Shown here: positions 18,706 through 29,000 of the stretch, in pieces | How the letters are laid out: the number at the start of each line of letters is the position of its first letter | Numbering within the stretch: position 1 is the first letter of the stretch | Origin: Breznakibacter xylanolyticus | GTDB lineage: Bacteria; Bacteroidota; Bacteroidia; Bacteroidales; Marinilabiliaceae | Assembly (NCBI RefSeq): GCF_003254275.1 | Contig: NZ_QKZK01000009.1 | Coordinates: forward strand, 99,557-163,556 | Length of the DNA stretch: 64,000 bases | Direction of reading: 5' to 3' | The notes under the pieces: model-generated | Seen by the model: only the letters and a program-made list of their open reading frames with translations | Databases searched by the model: none | Told to the model about the DNA's origin: nothing | Position numbers and translations under genes: made by a program

Positions 18706-18966
18706 TTATTTGCGATTGTCGAAGTGTTTTTGGTAGCGGTTCATGAACTTGTCTACGCGACCGGCAGTGTCAACCAGTTTCATCTTACCGGTGAAGAAGG
18801 GGTGCGAGGTGTTTGAGATTTCGAGTTTTACAACCGGATACTCTACGCCGTCAACTACTTCTGTATCTTTTGTGTTTACAGTAGAACGTGAAATGAAAAC
18901 CTCTCCGTTCGACATGTCTTTAAATGCGACCAATCTGTAGTTGGCCGGATGAATTCCCTGTTTCAT
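18706..18966 (-). CDS. rpmE2: 50S ribosomal protein L31 type B
   Basis: An 86-aa large-subunit ribosomal protein. The type B pattern is clear: [11 protein letters not shown] at the start, [20 protein letters not shown] in the middle and a basic C terminus. The zinc-binding cysteines of type A L31 are absent, as is normal for this class. It has its own promoter upstream (TTG-N19-TACCTTTG) and its own terminator. Confidence 0.97.
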   Translation of the reverse strand: MKQGIHPANYRLVAFKDMSNGEVFISRSTVNTKDTEVVDGVEYPVVKLEISNTSHPFFTGKMKLVDTAGRVDKFMNRYQKHFDNRK

Positions 18967-19006
18967 TATCTTGATTTTTTTGTCTGTTTCAATAATTTTC
19001 GGACTG

Positions 19007-19036
19007 CAAAGGTATAGATAAAAATGAATCTTGCAA
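19007..19036 (-). promoter_or_regulatory. Bacteroidota promoter for rpmE2
   Basis: On the minus strand TTG (19036-19034) is followed by exactly 19 bases and TACCTTTG (19014-19007), fitting the TTTG-N17-23-TAnnTTTG consensus. It lies 40 bases before the L31 ATG. Confidence 0.7.
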
Positions 19037-19100
19037 CAGAAAAAGGTTAAATTTTTGGTCTAAAGGGGTTCGGTAGTGTCGTCATGGTGAGTGGGTTGGC

Positions 19101-20288
19101 TCAGCGATGGGTGTTTGTGGGCTTGCCCATGGGGATGATGGGGGATCGGTGAGCTTGTTTTTGGTTTTCAAATAGATATCGCCATGTGATGTGCCTTTTG
19201 CCGAAGTCGGCCTCCATGGCTTCCATCAATGCTCGCATTTTGGGATTGAAGTCGCCTACCCACGACAGCTCCAGTTGCGACAGTGAAGGATGCTGTGCCA
19301 CCACGTCTTTAAACTGACGAAACAGTGCTGACTCAATGCCCATTCGCTGATAGTGAGGTTTGACCCCCAGCACTGTGACGCGAGCCCGGGTGAGGGGTTG
19401 CATGTGGCGATACCACAAGAAGCGCAGCTTGTTGAGGAACCCCATTTTGCCATTGAGGTGGCGGATGATTTGATTGGCGTCGGGAAACATCACCAAAAAA
19501 CCGATGGGTTCCCCTTGCCAATAGGCGTACCAAATGAAATTTTCCCGCAAAAAAGGTTTGGCTTTTTGTAGCGTGGCGTGCAGGTAAGCCGGTTGCATGG
19601 GGGTGAAATTTTCGTGAAACTGCCAGGCATCGTTGTAGATGTTGATGAAATCGTCCGCAAACCGGGGGGCTTCTTTCCATGTAAAATGACGGAAGGTGAG
19701 TTCCGGTTTTGCCATCACGCGTTCGGCGATTTTCCAGAAACGTTCCGGGAATGGTTTTTTTAGGTTCAGATGGCTGGTGATTTGTTCGTAATAGGGCTGG
19801 AAGCCGTATTCTTCAAACAGTTGTCTGTAATAAGGCGGGTTGTATGGCATTCCAAAACCGGGTGGCGTGAAGCCGTCGACCAGTAAACCCCAAAAATTAT
19901 CGTTTTCACCAAAGTTGATGGGGCCATCCATGGCTTGCATGCCTCGTTGCGCTAACCAAGCTTTGGCCGTGTCGAAAAGGCGTGTGGCGGCTGATGGTTC
20001 GTTGATGCATTCAAAAAAGCCTATGCCACCGGTCGGTTGTTCGTAGCCATAGGCTTTGTTGCGGTTGATGAAGGCCGCTATTCTCCCGATGGGGTGCATT
20101 GCTGCATCAAAAAGGACAAAACGAGTGGCTTCGCCGTTGGCAAACAATGGATTGGTGGTTGGATTAAATATTTCGTCAATCATCACATCCAAAGGACGGA
20201 TGTAATTGGGGTCGCTCTTATAAATGATGTCCACCAGGTTGAGGAATGTTTCTTTAAGGCTCGTGGTGTTGACTTCCTGTATGATCAT
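19101..20288 (-). CDS. GNAT-superfamily N-acetyltransferase-like protein
   Basis: A ~395-aa cytoplasmic protein with the acyl-CoA N-acyltransferase fold. Segments such as LLVDGFTPPGFGMPYNPPYY, IWYAYWQGEPIGFLVMFPD and TVLGVKPHYQRMGIESALF (the acetyl-CoA loop) support this. The family is widespread in Bacteroidota as a conserved protein of unknown substrate. ATG 20288 (MIIQEVNTT) is chosen because the upstream in-frame start at 20342 adds unconserved residues. It stands alone. The substrate cannot be inferred from the context. Confidence 0.8.
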   Translation of the reverse strand: MIIQEVNTTSLKETFLNLVDIIYKSDPNYIRPLDVMIDEIFNPTTNPLFANGEATRFVLFDAAMHPIGRIAAFINRNKAYGYEQPTGGIGFFECINEPSAATRLFDTAKAWLAQRGMQAMDGPINFGENDNFWGLLVDGFTPPGFGMPYNPPYYRQLFEEYGFQPYYEQITSHLNLKKPFPERFWKIAERVMAKPELTFRHFTWKEAPRFADDFINIYNDAWQFHENFTPMQPAYLHATLQKAKPFLRENFIWYAYWQGEPIGFLVMFPDANQIIRHLNGKMGFLNKLRFLWYRHMQPLTRARVTVLGVKPHYQRMGIESALFRQFKDVVAQHPSLSQLELSWVGDFNPKMRALMEAMEADFGKRHITWRYLFENQKQAHRSPIIPMGKPTNTHR

Positions 20289-20480
20289 TTTCGGTTGGTT
20301 TAGTTTTGAGAGGCGAGGTGATTCAAATTTAGTTAAAAACACCGAAAAGTCAAGCTTGACAAGTATTATGATTGGGTTGACCCGTTATTTTGCAAAAACT
20401 TAAACTGAAATCAAGGTTGGTTTTAGAGGTTTTGTTAAGTTTGCATCTTAAATAATTCAATAATTTGTGTAGTTGTGTTA

Positions 20481-21959
20481 ATGTGGAGATGGTTTTTGTG
20501 TAGTGTCGTCTGTGTGTGCTTGTGTCAGTCGGTGTGTTGCAAGGTGCTGAGCGATGGTGAATTTGATGTATTCCGTTTGTCTTCGTTGCATTTGGCGTTC
20601 ACCCGAGAGAGCGATGTTAGTGTTCGTTTGGATTCATCAATGGTGCCGCTTGCGTCGGTCATGGTGAGGGATGATGCTGCAAAGGGATGTTGGCAGCAAT
20701 GTCGGGCAGTACGTTCGGCTGTGGTGCCGGCGTTGTTTTTCGCGGGAAGCGCCCTGTCGTGGCCCTATCGGGAGGATTATAGGGAGAGCCGAAACCGCTA
20801 TGTAAACGATTTTGAAAACCATTACGATGATTTTTTGCAGCACGTACCCACATTGGGGGTGGTGGGGCTCAATTTGGCAGGCGTCAAAGGGCGGCATACG
20901 CTCTCAAGAGCTGCTGTGAATATGGCCTATAGTAATTTGCTGATGATTGCTTTTGTGAATGTACTCAAATATAACACCCACGTGATGCGTCCCGATAATA
21001 CCACCGATAACTCTTTTCCGTCGGGGCACACAGCCACAGCCTTCGTGGGGGCTACGGCCTTGCACAAAGAGTACGGCACGTATCGCGATCCCATGTACAG
21101 TGTTTTTGCCTACTCCATGGCGTTGGGCACGGGCATGGGTCGTCAACTCAATAATCGTCATTGGATTTCGGATGTGCTGGCTGGAGCCGGCATCGGCATT
21201 CTCTCTACCGAACTGGGTTATTGGCTGGCCGAGAAGCTGCACGGCAATTGGGGGTTGAATGGGGCTCCAGTAAAAAACGGATTTGTGAGCAATAATTATC
21301 GACCCTCATTTATTGAAATGAAACTAGGGATGGCGCATGCACTCAGCAATTCAATTAATGGACAGGAGTGTCAGTTTACCGGCAGGGGTTTTGTGACCGG
21401 TATGGAGGGGGCGTGGTTTTGGAACCGATACTTTGGGGTTGGCGGGCAGTTTATGGTCTCCAATTTTCCCTTTAAGGAAAAAGGGCTGGAGGCCGTGAGC
21501 AATCGGTTTTTGTTGATTTCCGATGGTGCCGAAACGCAAGCGCTTGGTGTGAAGGCGGTTTGTGTGGGGCCTTATGCCGATTATCCCCTCAATGAGAAGT
21601 GGGCGCTGATGGGTAAAGTGAATATTGGATATGCACAAGGGTTTAAGGGGAAGCATTTTGTTAGTGTTAAACCAGATTATCAAAAGTTGTTTGGCGAGCG
21701 CATGGAGGTGGCCGAGTTCAATCCCGGGCAGTCGTGGATGCTTAACGGGGGGCTGGCTTTGCGCCGTATCATCAGTCAAACGGTTAGTGCCAAATTTTTT
21801 ATCGAAAGTGGTTATAGCAATGTCGATTGGCAGGTAGCTCGCATGGAGAGTGTCAATGTTGATACCGGTGAGCGAGTGTGGTCTGAGAGTGAAAGTAAAG
21901 GGAATATCCGGTCTTTGTTTTTGGCTTATGGATTTGCCTTGTCGGCCATCATTTGGTAA
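20481..21959 (+). CDS. PAP2-family phosphatase with C-terminal outer-membrane barrel-like domain
   Basis: A ~492-aa exported protein. A signal peptide (MWRWFLCSVVCVCLCQSVCC) precedes a type 2 phosphatidic acid phosphatase domain with all three motifs: KYNTHVMRP, PSGHTATAF and GRQLNNRHWISDV (catalytic His in the last). After ~260 the sequence turns into alternating beta-strand-rich segments (EMKLGMAHALSN, GVGGQFMVSNFPF, IRSLFLAYGFALSAIIW) that look like an outer-membrane beta barrel. Such proteins may dephosphorylate undecaprenyl pyrophosphate or lipid A phosphates; the actual lipid is not determined by sequence. ATG 20481 is preferred over GTG 20475. Confidence 0.85.
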   Translation: MWRWFLCSVVCVCLCQSVCCKVLSDGEFDVFRLSSLHLAFTRESDVSVRLDSSMVPLASVMVRDDAAKGCWQQCRAVRSAVVPALFFAGSALSWPYREDYRESRNRYVNDFENHYDDFLQHVPTLGVVGLNLAGVKGRHTLSRAAVNMAYSNLLMIAFVNVLKYNTHVMRPDNTTDNSFPSGHTATAFVGATALHKEYGTYRDPMYSVFAYSMALGTGMGRQLNNRHWISDVLAGAGIGILSTELGYWLAEKLHGNWGLNGAPVKNGFVSNNYRPSFIEMKLGMAHALSNSINGQECQFTGRGFVTGMEGAWFWNRYFGVGGQFMVSNFPFKEKGLEAVSNRFLLISDGAETQALGVKAVCVGPYADYPLNEKWALMGKVNIGYAQGFKGKHFVSVKPDYQKLFGERMEVAEFNPGQSWMLNGGLALRRIISQTVSAKFFIESGYSNVDWQVARMESVNVDTGERVWSESESKGNIRSLFLAYGFALSAIIW

Positions 21960-22174
21960 GGACGCGGTTCCTCTCGATGCGGGTCTTTTGGGGGTGTTGC
22001 ATAATGACGAATAGGGCGGGTATGACCCCACTTTAATGGGGTTGACATTGTGAGGCGTTTGTACGTACTTGATTTCCGCTTGAATGGCCGGAGAATGACG
22101 TGTGTTCGTGCTGATTATTTTTTTGATGTTCATGCCCTGCATAGCCGGTTGTTGAGCCCCTAAACCTTACCCGG

Positions 22175-22516
22175 ATGGAACGTCAATTGAAAGAAATTGT
22201 AAGGGTCGATGCCGATAAATGCGTCAATTGTCATGCATGCATTGCGGTGTGCCCCGTTAAGTTTTGTAACGATGGCAGTAGCGATCATGTGAGCATCAAT
22301 GCCGATTTGTGCCTGGCCTGTGGCAATTGCATCGATGCCTGCACGCACGAAGCGCGTTATTTTGTGGATGATAGCGAGGCGTTTTTTGATGCTCTCAAGG
22401 CAAAGACTCCCATGGTGGCCGTGGTGGCTCCCGCTGTGGCTGCTAATTTCCCCAACCGTTATCTCAAAATTAATGCCCTGCTCAAAAAACTGGGGGTTAA
22501 GCCGTGTTCGATGTGA
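22175..22516 (+). CDS. N-terminal ferredoxin part of a frameshifted [FeFe]-hydrogenase-like receptor
   Basis: A 113-aa fragment with two 4Fe-4S clusters of the bacterial ferredoxin type: [12 protein letters not shown] and [11 protein letters not shown]. The following residues ([20 protein letters not shown]) begin the [FeFe]-hydrogenase large-subunit domain, and then the frame ends [12 protein letters not shown]. The next frame carries on in the same family alignment with [10 protein letters not shown]. Restoring one base near 22502 (AAG GCC GTG in place of AAG CCG TG) would join them as [15 protein letters not shown]. The gene is therefore one coding unit of 22175-24042, interrupted either by a real mutation or by a sequencing error. 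Confidence 0.82.
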   Translation: MERQLKEIVRVDADKCVNCHACIAVCPVKFCNDGSSDHVSINADLCLACGNCIDACTHEARYFVDDSEAFFDALKAKTPMVAVVAPAVAANFPNRYLKINALLKKLGVKPCSM

Positions 22517-24042
22517 GTTTTGGAGCCGAGCTCACGGTGAAATCGTATCTGCATCATTTAAAAACGGAGCATCCCCAATGCATCATTGCTCAGCCCTGCC
22601 CGGTGTTGGTGACTTATGTGGAAGTGTATCGTCCCGAGCTCATTCCTTATTTGGCGCCGGCTGATAGTCCCATGGTACACACCATGAAGATGATTCGAAC
22701 CTACTACCCGCAATATGCTCATCACCAAATTGCCGTGTTGTCGCCCTGCATCGCCAAGCGGCGCGAGTTCGATGCCGTAGGCATTGGCGATTACAATGTC
22801 ACCATGGCATCGCTTCAACAAGTGATGGACTTTAACCACCTTCAGCTCGATTCGTTTCCCGATGTCGTTTACGATAACCCGCCGGCTGAGCGAGCTGTGC
22901 TGTTTTCTTCGCCCGGAGGCTTGCTGGAGACGGCCCGGCGTGAAATGCCCGGCATCGAAAACTTAGCCCGAAAAATTGAGGGGCGGGAGATGATTTACCC
23001 CTATTTCAATCGTTTGCACGACGAAATTCAGCAAGGCAATGCTCCTCTGTTGGTCGATTGTTTGAATTGCCACATGGGCTGCAATGGTGGCCCGGGAACC
23101 CCATCGCGTCATGCTTCTGTTGATCATTTGGAAGCGTTGGTGCGACATCGTAGCGAGGCTCTCAAGCACGAGTACCGGCAGGATGCCCTGGCGACCGAGC
23201 GAGAGTATTCGGTGGTGCTCAACGATTACTGGCAAGAGGGTCTTTATGAACGACAATACGTGGATCGTTCGTCGCTCAATCGACTCAGGATTCCCGACGA
23301 TAACCAGCTGGCGAAGGTATATGCCGACATGAAAAAGTTCTCCGATGAGGATTTGATTAACTGTGCTTCCTGTGGTTATGGGAATTGTCGTGACATGGCC
23401 ATCGCCATTTTCAACGGGCTCAACCGTAAAGAGAATTGCCACCATTACAAAGGCACCGTTATTACCGATGTGGCCGTGAACCTTAGCAATGCCATCGGTC
23501 AGATGACACAGTTTAACGATGCCATTCACCAAATGATGCAGGATCTCTCGCGGATGAGCGTGATGATGCAAAACGATTTTACGACGCTCAATGGCCGCAT
23601 TGATAAGGATAAACAATTATTGGACGAGTTTGATGCCATTGCCCAATCCATTGCCACCATTGCCGATAAGACCGATATTCTGGCCATTAACGCGGCCATT
23701 GAGGCTGCCCGTGCCGGCGAGGCCGGGCGGGGCTTTAATATTGTGGCCGGAGAGGTGCGCAAACTCTCGGAGCAGTCATCGGATGAGACCGAGAAAATAA
23801 AGCCTCGCCTCAAGCTGATTGAACAGCTCTTTGTTGACATCTGCCAAAAAATTGAAACCGCTTTGCCTCACTTTGCGCAAACCAACCGGCTCACCGGTGA
23901 AGCCGCTGAGATGATAAGGCAATCGAATCAGATTCAAATGGAGAAGCTGCGCAGCATTGGCGACGAATTCAAGGGATTGGTGAAAGGACGTGACGAAGTG
24001 GTGGCCGATGAGGAACTGGAGGATTTTACGGAACGGTTTTGA
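22504..24042 (+). CDS. [FeFe]-hydrogenase H-cluster domain / FeS / methyl-accepting signalling protein (frameshifted C-terminal part)
   Basis: A 512-aa continuation of the previous fragment. The hydrogenase C-terminal domain keeps the four cluster cysteines: AQPCP (where hydrogenases have TSCCPGW), LSPC, and CHMGC in [11 protein letters not shown]. The adjacent proton-transfer cysteine of TSCC is replaced by proline. A PF04060-type four-cysteine FeS domain ([12 protein letters not shown], then NRKENC) follows, and the C terminus is a chemoreceptor hairpin ([37 protein letters not shown]). No membrane helix is present, so the intact protein would be a soluble redox or H2 sensor feeding a chemotaxis-type pathway; no che genes are in the window. 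GTG/ATG 22504 is only the first start-like codon after the frameshift, not a true start. Confidence 0.85.
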   Translation: MFDVSFGAELTVKSYLHHLKTEHPQCIIAQPCPVLVTYVEVYRPELIPYLAPADSPMVHTMKMIRTYYPQYAHHQIAVLSPCIAKRREFDAVGIGDYNVTMASLQQVMDFNHLQLDSFPDVVYDNPPAERAVLFSSPGGLLETARREMPGIENLARKIEGREMIYPYFNRLHDEIQQGNAPLLVDCLNCHMGCNGGPGTPSRHASVDHLEALVRHRSEALKHEYRQDALATEREYSVVLNDYWQEGLYERQYVDRSSLNRLRIPDDNQLAKVYADMKKFSDEDLINCASCGYGNCRDMAIAIFNGLNRKENCHHYKGTVITDVAVNLSNAIGQMTQFNDAIHQMMQDLSRMSVMMQNDFTTLNGRIDKDKQLLDEFDAIAQSIATIADKTDILAINAAIEAARAGEAGRGFNIVAGEVRKLSEQSSDETEKIKPRLKLIEQLFVDICQKIETALPHFAQTNRLTGEAAEMIRQSNQIQMEKLRSIGDEFKGLVKGRDEVVADEELEDFTERF

Positions 24043-24052
24043 TGGGTGATTT

Positions 24053-24087
24053 CAAGTATCAAGACGCAAGTATCAAGATGCAAGACG
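24053..24087. repeat. CAAGTATCAAGAC(G)C short repeat
   Basis: CAAGTATCAAGACGCAAGTATCAAG type words. The reverse complement of the same theme (GTCTTGATACTTG) recurs at about 55876-55902, 57179-57207 and 60764-60789, always in intergenic DNA. Confidence 0.5.
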
Positions 24088-24126
24088 TTGGAGTTCGTTT
24101 TTCAATCAATCGTTGGATGAGACACG

Positions 24127-24166
24127 AAACCCCGAAGCATTTAAATAAAGGTTTCGGGGTTTTTTG
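24127..24166 (+). terminator. Terminator after the hydrogenase-like receptor
   Basis: AAACCCCGAA pairs with TTTCGGGGTT around an AT-rich loop and is followed by TTTTTT. It lies between convergent genes and may serve both. Confidence 0.8.
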
Positions 24167-24184
24167 ATGTGTTGGTGGCAGTCA

Positions 24185-25828
24185 TTAGTTTTTCCCAGCC
24201 CGCTCAATCTCGCGCAGGTTCTCCATCTTTTTCTTGGCCAGGAAACCTTTGATGTCTTCGAGGTGTTCTTTGACTTTTTGGTTGCCAAATTCAAAGACTT
24301 TGTGTGCCAGACCGTCGAGGAAGTCGCGGTCGTGCGACACCAAAATGAGGGTGCCATCATAATCGTTGAGGGCGCTCTTGAGGATGTCTTTGGTTTTGAG
24401 GTCGAGGTGGTTGGTGGGCTCATCGAGGATGAGCAGGTTCACCGGCTCGAGCAACAACTTGATCATGGCCAGGCGGGTGCGTTCGCCTCCAGAGAGCACT
24501 TTGACCTTTTTTTGAATGTCGTCGCCGCTAAACATAAAGGCGCCCAGGATATCTTTGATTTTGGTGCGGATTTCGCCCACGGCCACATCGTCGATGGTTT
24601 GGAATACCGTGGCTTCGCCGTCGAGCATGGCTGCCTGGTTTTGGGCAAAGTAACCGATTTGCACATTGTGACCCACGGTGAGTTTCCCCTCGTGGTCAAT
24701 CTCTTTCATGATGCACTTTACCAGCGTGGATTTTCCTTCGCCGTTGCGTCCCACAAAGGCTACTTTTTCGCCACGGGCAATGGTGATGGAGGCATCTTTA
24801 AACACCACGTGCTGGTCGTAGGTTTTGCCCACGCTTTCGAGAATCACAGGGTAGCTGCCCGACCGGGGCGAGGGTGGGAATCGCAGTTTCAGAGCCGAGT
24901 TATCCTCTTCGTCCACCTCCACCAGTTCGAGCTTTTCGAGCATACGCACGCGGCTTTGCACCTGGTTGGTTTTGGAGTAGGTTCCTTTAAAGCGTTCGAT
25001 GAAATCCTTGTTGTCGGCAATCATCTTTTGCTGGTCTTCGTACTGGCGCTGTTGCTGTTCGCGGCGCTCCTGACGCAGTTCCAGATATTTGGTGTAGTTC
25101 ACCTTGTAATCATATATGCGACCCATGGTCACCTCGATGGTGCGGTTGGTGATGTTGTCCACAAAAGCGCGGTCGTGCGAGATGACCATTACCGCCTTGG
25201 CGCTGTTGATGAGGAAGTCCTCGAGCCACTGGATGGACTCGATGTCGAGGTGGTTGGTGGGCTCATCCAATAAAATGAGGTCGGGCTTTTGAAGCAGAAT
25301 TTTGGCCAGCTCGATGCGCATGCGCCATCCCCCGCTGAAATCGGTGGTGGGTTTGGCAAAGTCCTCGCGTTTGAATCCCAGTCCCAAAAGTATTTTTTCC
25401 ACTTCGGCTTCGTAGTTGATGTCCTCAATGGCGTAAAACTTCTCACTCAGGGTCGAGACCCGTTCAATGAGGGCGTAATAGCTGTCCGATTCGTAGTCGG
25501 TGCGGGTAGAGAGTTCGTTGTTGAGGGCTTCTATTTCGTGCTGCATTTCAAAGATGCGGGCAAAAGCCTGCGACGTTTCTTCAAACACGGTGCGGTTGTT
25601 TTCGGTGAGCAGGTGCTGGGGCAGGTAGGCAATCACCGAGTCTTTGGGCGCCGAAATACGTCCGGCCGAGGGAGCGCGTTCCCCGGCAATGATTTTCAGC
25701 ATGGTCGATTTGCCTGCTCCGTTTTTGCCCATCAGGGCGATTCTGTCCTTTTCGTTAATGGCAAACGAAATGTCCTTAAATAAAGTCGTCCCTCCAAACT
25801 CAACCGTCAATCCGTCAACTGAAATCAT
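24185..25828 (-). CDS. ABC-F family ATPase
   Basis: A 547-aa soluble protein with two ABC cassettes and no membrane domain. Cassette 1 has GKNGAGKST and LILLDEPTNHLD; cassette 2 has GRNGEGKST, VLSGGERTRL and LILDEPTNHLD. The linker between them is charged and helical (LELRQERREQQQRQYEDQQ), as in ribosome-acting ABC-F proteins (EttA, Uup, YbiT, YkpA groups). Its role is probably to relieve ribosome stalling or to assist translation; the subgroup cannot be fixed by eye. It stands alone and has a -7 box (TATATTTG, minus strand 25865-25858). Confidence 0.9.
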   Translation of the reverse strand: MISVDGLTVEFGGTTLFKDISFAINEKDRIALMGKNGAGKSTMLKIIAGERAPSAGRISAPKDSVIAYLPQHLLTENNRTVFEETSQAFARIFEMQHEIEALNNELSTRTDYESDSYYALIERVSTLSEKFYAIEDINYEAEVEKILLGLGFKREDFAKPTTDFSGGWRMRIELAKILLQKPDLILLDEPTNHLDIESIQWLEDFLINSAKAVMVISHDRAFVDNITNRTIEVTMGRIYDYKVNYTKYLELRQERREQQQRQYEDQQKMIADNKDFIERFKGTYSKTNQVQSRVRMLEKLELVEVDEEDNSALKLRFPPSPRSGSYPVILESVGKTYDQHVVFKDASITIARGEKVAFVGRNGEGKSTLVKCIMKEIDHEGKLTVGHNVQIGYFAQNQAAMLDGEATVFQTIDDVAVGEIRTKIKDILGAFMFSGDDIQKKVKVLSGGERTRLAMIKLLLEPVNLLILDEPTNHLDLKTKDILKSALNDYDGTLILVSHDRDFLDGLAHKVFEFGNQKVKEHLEDIKGFLAKKKMENLREIERAGKN

Positions 25829-25857
25829 TGTGCTATATCGTTATATATTTTGCGCCG

Positions 25858-25865
25858 CAAATATA
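25858..25865 (-). promoter_or_regulatory. -7 box for the ABC-F gene
   Basis: TATATTTG on the minus strand, 30 bases before the ATG. No good -33 element is seen at the usual spacing. Nothing else recognisable lies in 25866-26079. Confidence 0.5.
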
Positions 25866-26079
25866 GTCAGTTATTTGTCCAAATTGATTTCCGGGGGTGA
25901 TTAATCTGTTGTTGAGTTTTAAGGAATAGTAATAGTGGGATGTTGTTTTTTATGCTGAAACCATTCAGGTCGATAAAACCTGGATGGTTGGGAGAAATAT
26001 TGTTTTTTAAGACAAATCAGCCTTGATGAATTTTTTTAGTCAAATGTCTAGGCTGTTTTAAACTCGTCTGTTTTCGCCA

Positions 26080-29000
26080 TCAGCCCCAGCTTTCCTTTAC
26101 CACACTGCCCGTTTCCTCGAGGTTGGTCACCAGCAGATAGGTGTCGATTTCCTGCTGCATCTCTTCGACGTGTGAGATCACGCCTACGATGCGATTTTCT
26201 TTGCGTAGCGATTTGAGGGTGTCGAACACCATGTTGAGCGCCTCCTTGTCGAGGGTGCCAAAGCCTTCGTCGAGGAAGAAGAAGTTTTCGGAGCCGGGCG
26301 TTTTGTGCTGAATGCTGTCGGCCAGCGCCAACGCCAATGAGAGGGCGGCCTGAAAGGTCTGTCCGCCCGAGAGGGTTTTGACGCTGCGGGTTTTGCCCTC
26401 ATTCATGTAGTCGCGCACCACAAAGGTGTTGTCACTCGCCAGTTCCAGTGCCAGGCGCTGGCGGGTGAGGTGAAAGAAGCGTTCGTTGGCACGGTCGGCC
26501 AGGTTTTGCAGGTACACGGTCGAGACATAGTTGACGAAGCCGCTGCCCCGAAACAGGTTTTTGAGTGTGGCCAGGTTGGTGGCACGCTTTTCTAATCGGT
26601 CGATTTCCTGCCGCAGTGTACCTTGTTTGGCCAAATGCGTTTCTGTTTGGGCAATTTGTGTGGTGATCGTGCCCAGTTGGCGGTTTTGTTCCTCCAGTTG
26701 GCGGGTGAGGGTGTCCTGTTGGGTCACAAGGGCGGCGTGTTCTGCCGCATTGTAATGGCGGTCGCCAATGTCGAGGCGTGTTTGGCGGACGAGTTCGCGG
26801 TGAGTGGCCACCTCGCGATGCCAATGGTCGATGCGCTGGCGGCTGGCAGCCACGTCGAGTTGCTTTTGCAGCACCGCTTCGACCTGCAACAGGGTGGTGC
26901 CGGGATGTTGCTGCAGCTTATCAGCGATGCGAGCCTCGGTTTGCTGCTGCTGTCGGGTTAGGGCGGCGAACTGCTGTTGGGTGGCTTCCAGTTGCCCCGT
27001 TATGCTGTGGCGGGTTTTTTCGAGTTCGATCTTTTGCGTGTCAAGCGCTTTATACTGTTCAGTCAATTGCGCGTGTTGATGTTTTAAATCCTCGGCACGG
27101 GCAGACAATTCTTGCGATGATAGGTGACCCATCGTTGCTGCATCGACCAACATTATCTGCCCCGACAGGGTTTCGATGAGGGTGGTGAGCTGCACCTGCT
27201 GTTGGGCAAGTTGGGCGATGGCTTCGGCATATTTCTCTTTTTCCTGTTCCGATTTTTCAATGGCTTTGTCGAGTGCTGCCAGGCGGGTGGCCTGCTCTTC
27301 GATGAGCTTGGTCAATAGGCGTGCCTGTTCGAAGGCATCTTCCAAAGCCTTTTCATTTTCTCTGGGATAGGCCGGCCATTGGTGAGCCGTTTGGTGTTGT
27401 TGCAGTTTTTGGCGGGCGGCGGCCAGTTGAGCGGCCAACAGGTCGTGCTGTTTTTGCGATGCCAGTGCCGAGGCCGTTAGTCCGGCCATCTGTTTTTCAA
27501 CGGTCAGCAGGGTTTTGAGGCGGGCATCGACATCGTTCATTTCCCGGGTGAGCTGTGCCAATTGTTGCGACACGTCTTTGGCATCGGGGATGTGAGGGTG
27601 TTGGGTTGCGCCGCACAGCGGGCAGGGGGCGCCATCTTCGAGCGCGGTGGCGTATTGGTTGAGTTGCTGTTGCACCTGCAGATGGGTACGTGCTTCGGTG
27701 CGTTGTTGCTGTTGGAGGGCGATGCGTTGTTTTTCCTGGTCGATGCAATGGTTGAAGGCTGTCTCGGGATGTGTTTCGGATGGCTTGTGGTCGGGAAACG
27801 TTTGTTGTAATAAGGCGTGCATCTGCTCCGTCAGGTTGCGGCTCGACTCATCAGCCTGTGTCAATTGTTGTTCAATGTCGGTTACCGCCTGCGCGTAAAG
27901 GCGATGATGGGTAAACCACTCGCGGGCGGCCGTGAGCAGGTGCATGTCGGGCTGCGAGGCGCGGGTGGCCTGATGAGCCTGATGCAGTTGCTGGCGCTCG
28001 GTCTTGAGGCTGCTAAGTTGTTCAACCTTGTTGGTGAGGGCATCCTGACCTTTGGCGGTGCGTTGAGCCAGTTCGGTGAGCCGTTGTTGATGGTTGCGAA
28101 TGTCAATGAGCTTGGCCAATTCGTCAGCCTGACGCAGCAGTTCGTCGCGTTTGTCGTAACGGGGCAGCAGTTCGGCGTGTTGCTGCACCACGAGGGTGTG
28201 GCGGGTTTTGTTTTTTTCGATGTCGCCCTGCAGGGTTGCCAATTGTTTCGCCGATTGGGCAATGGTTTCGCGCTGGTTTCGCAGCTGATCAATGTCCGAT
28301 TGGAACTGGTACACCATCTGCTCATACTCCTTAAGTTCGTTGTTGAGCAACGTCATGTTTCCCTCCTGTTGCAGCAGTTGGTCGAGTTCTTTGGTGAGGA
28401 TGTGCTGTCGTTCCGTCAGGTTTTTGAGTTGTTCGCAGGCTGCGACATGTTTTTGCAGCGCCTCCGATTGTTGTTTGCGGGTGTTGAGTTCGATGGCCAG
28501 GGCGGTTTGTTGTGCGCGCAACTGCATGAGTTGTTCGGGGGTGACGGTTGCCACGGCCTGCATTTGCCCCTGTAGATTTTGAAGGAGGGCGTTGTTGTCA
28601 TTCTCCAGCGCCATCACTCTGCCGGAGAGTTCAAACCGTTCGAGGTTGAAGAGCTGCTTGAGCATGTCGGTGCGTTCCTTGCCGGTGAGTTGCAAAAACT
28701 CCTGAAACTTGCCCTGAGGGATGATAATGGTGCGCCTGAAGTTGTTGTACGACAACCCTGTGACCTGCTCGCCATCGGTGTGCGACAGGGGCATCCAGGT
28801 GCCGTCGAGGTATTTGTAGGCGGCACGATCGACCGACTTCACCTCTTCAAACTTCTTGCCGTTGCGACGTGCCGTTACGGTAAAGCGGTAACGGTGCTCC
28901 TGACCCACGCGAAACTCGAAGTCAATGAGCAGATCGTTCGACTTCAGGTTCATCATGTTGTAGTTGCGGCTGTCGCGAGCGTTGAGGCGTTCGCTCTCGC

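Noticed and set aside
22175..24042. Catalytic [FeFe]-hydrogenase
   Set aside because: The proton-transfer cysteine is proline and the protein ends in a chemoreceptor hairpin, so H2 turnover as the main role is unlikely.
24164..25273. 369-aa plus-strand reading frame
   Set aside because: It is antisense to the ABC-F gene and has phenylalanine/valine-rich composition with no recognisable domain.
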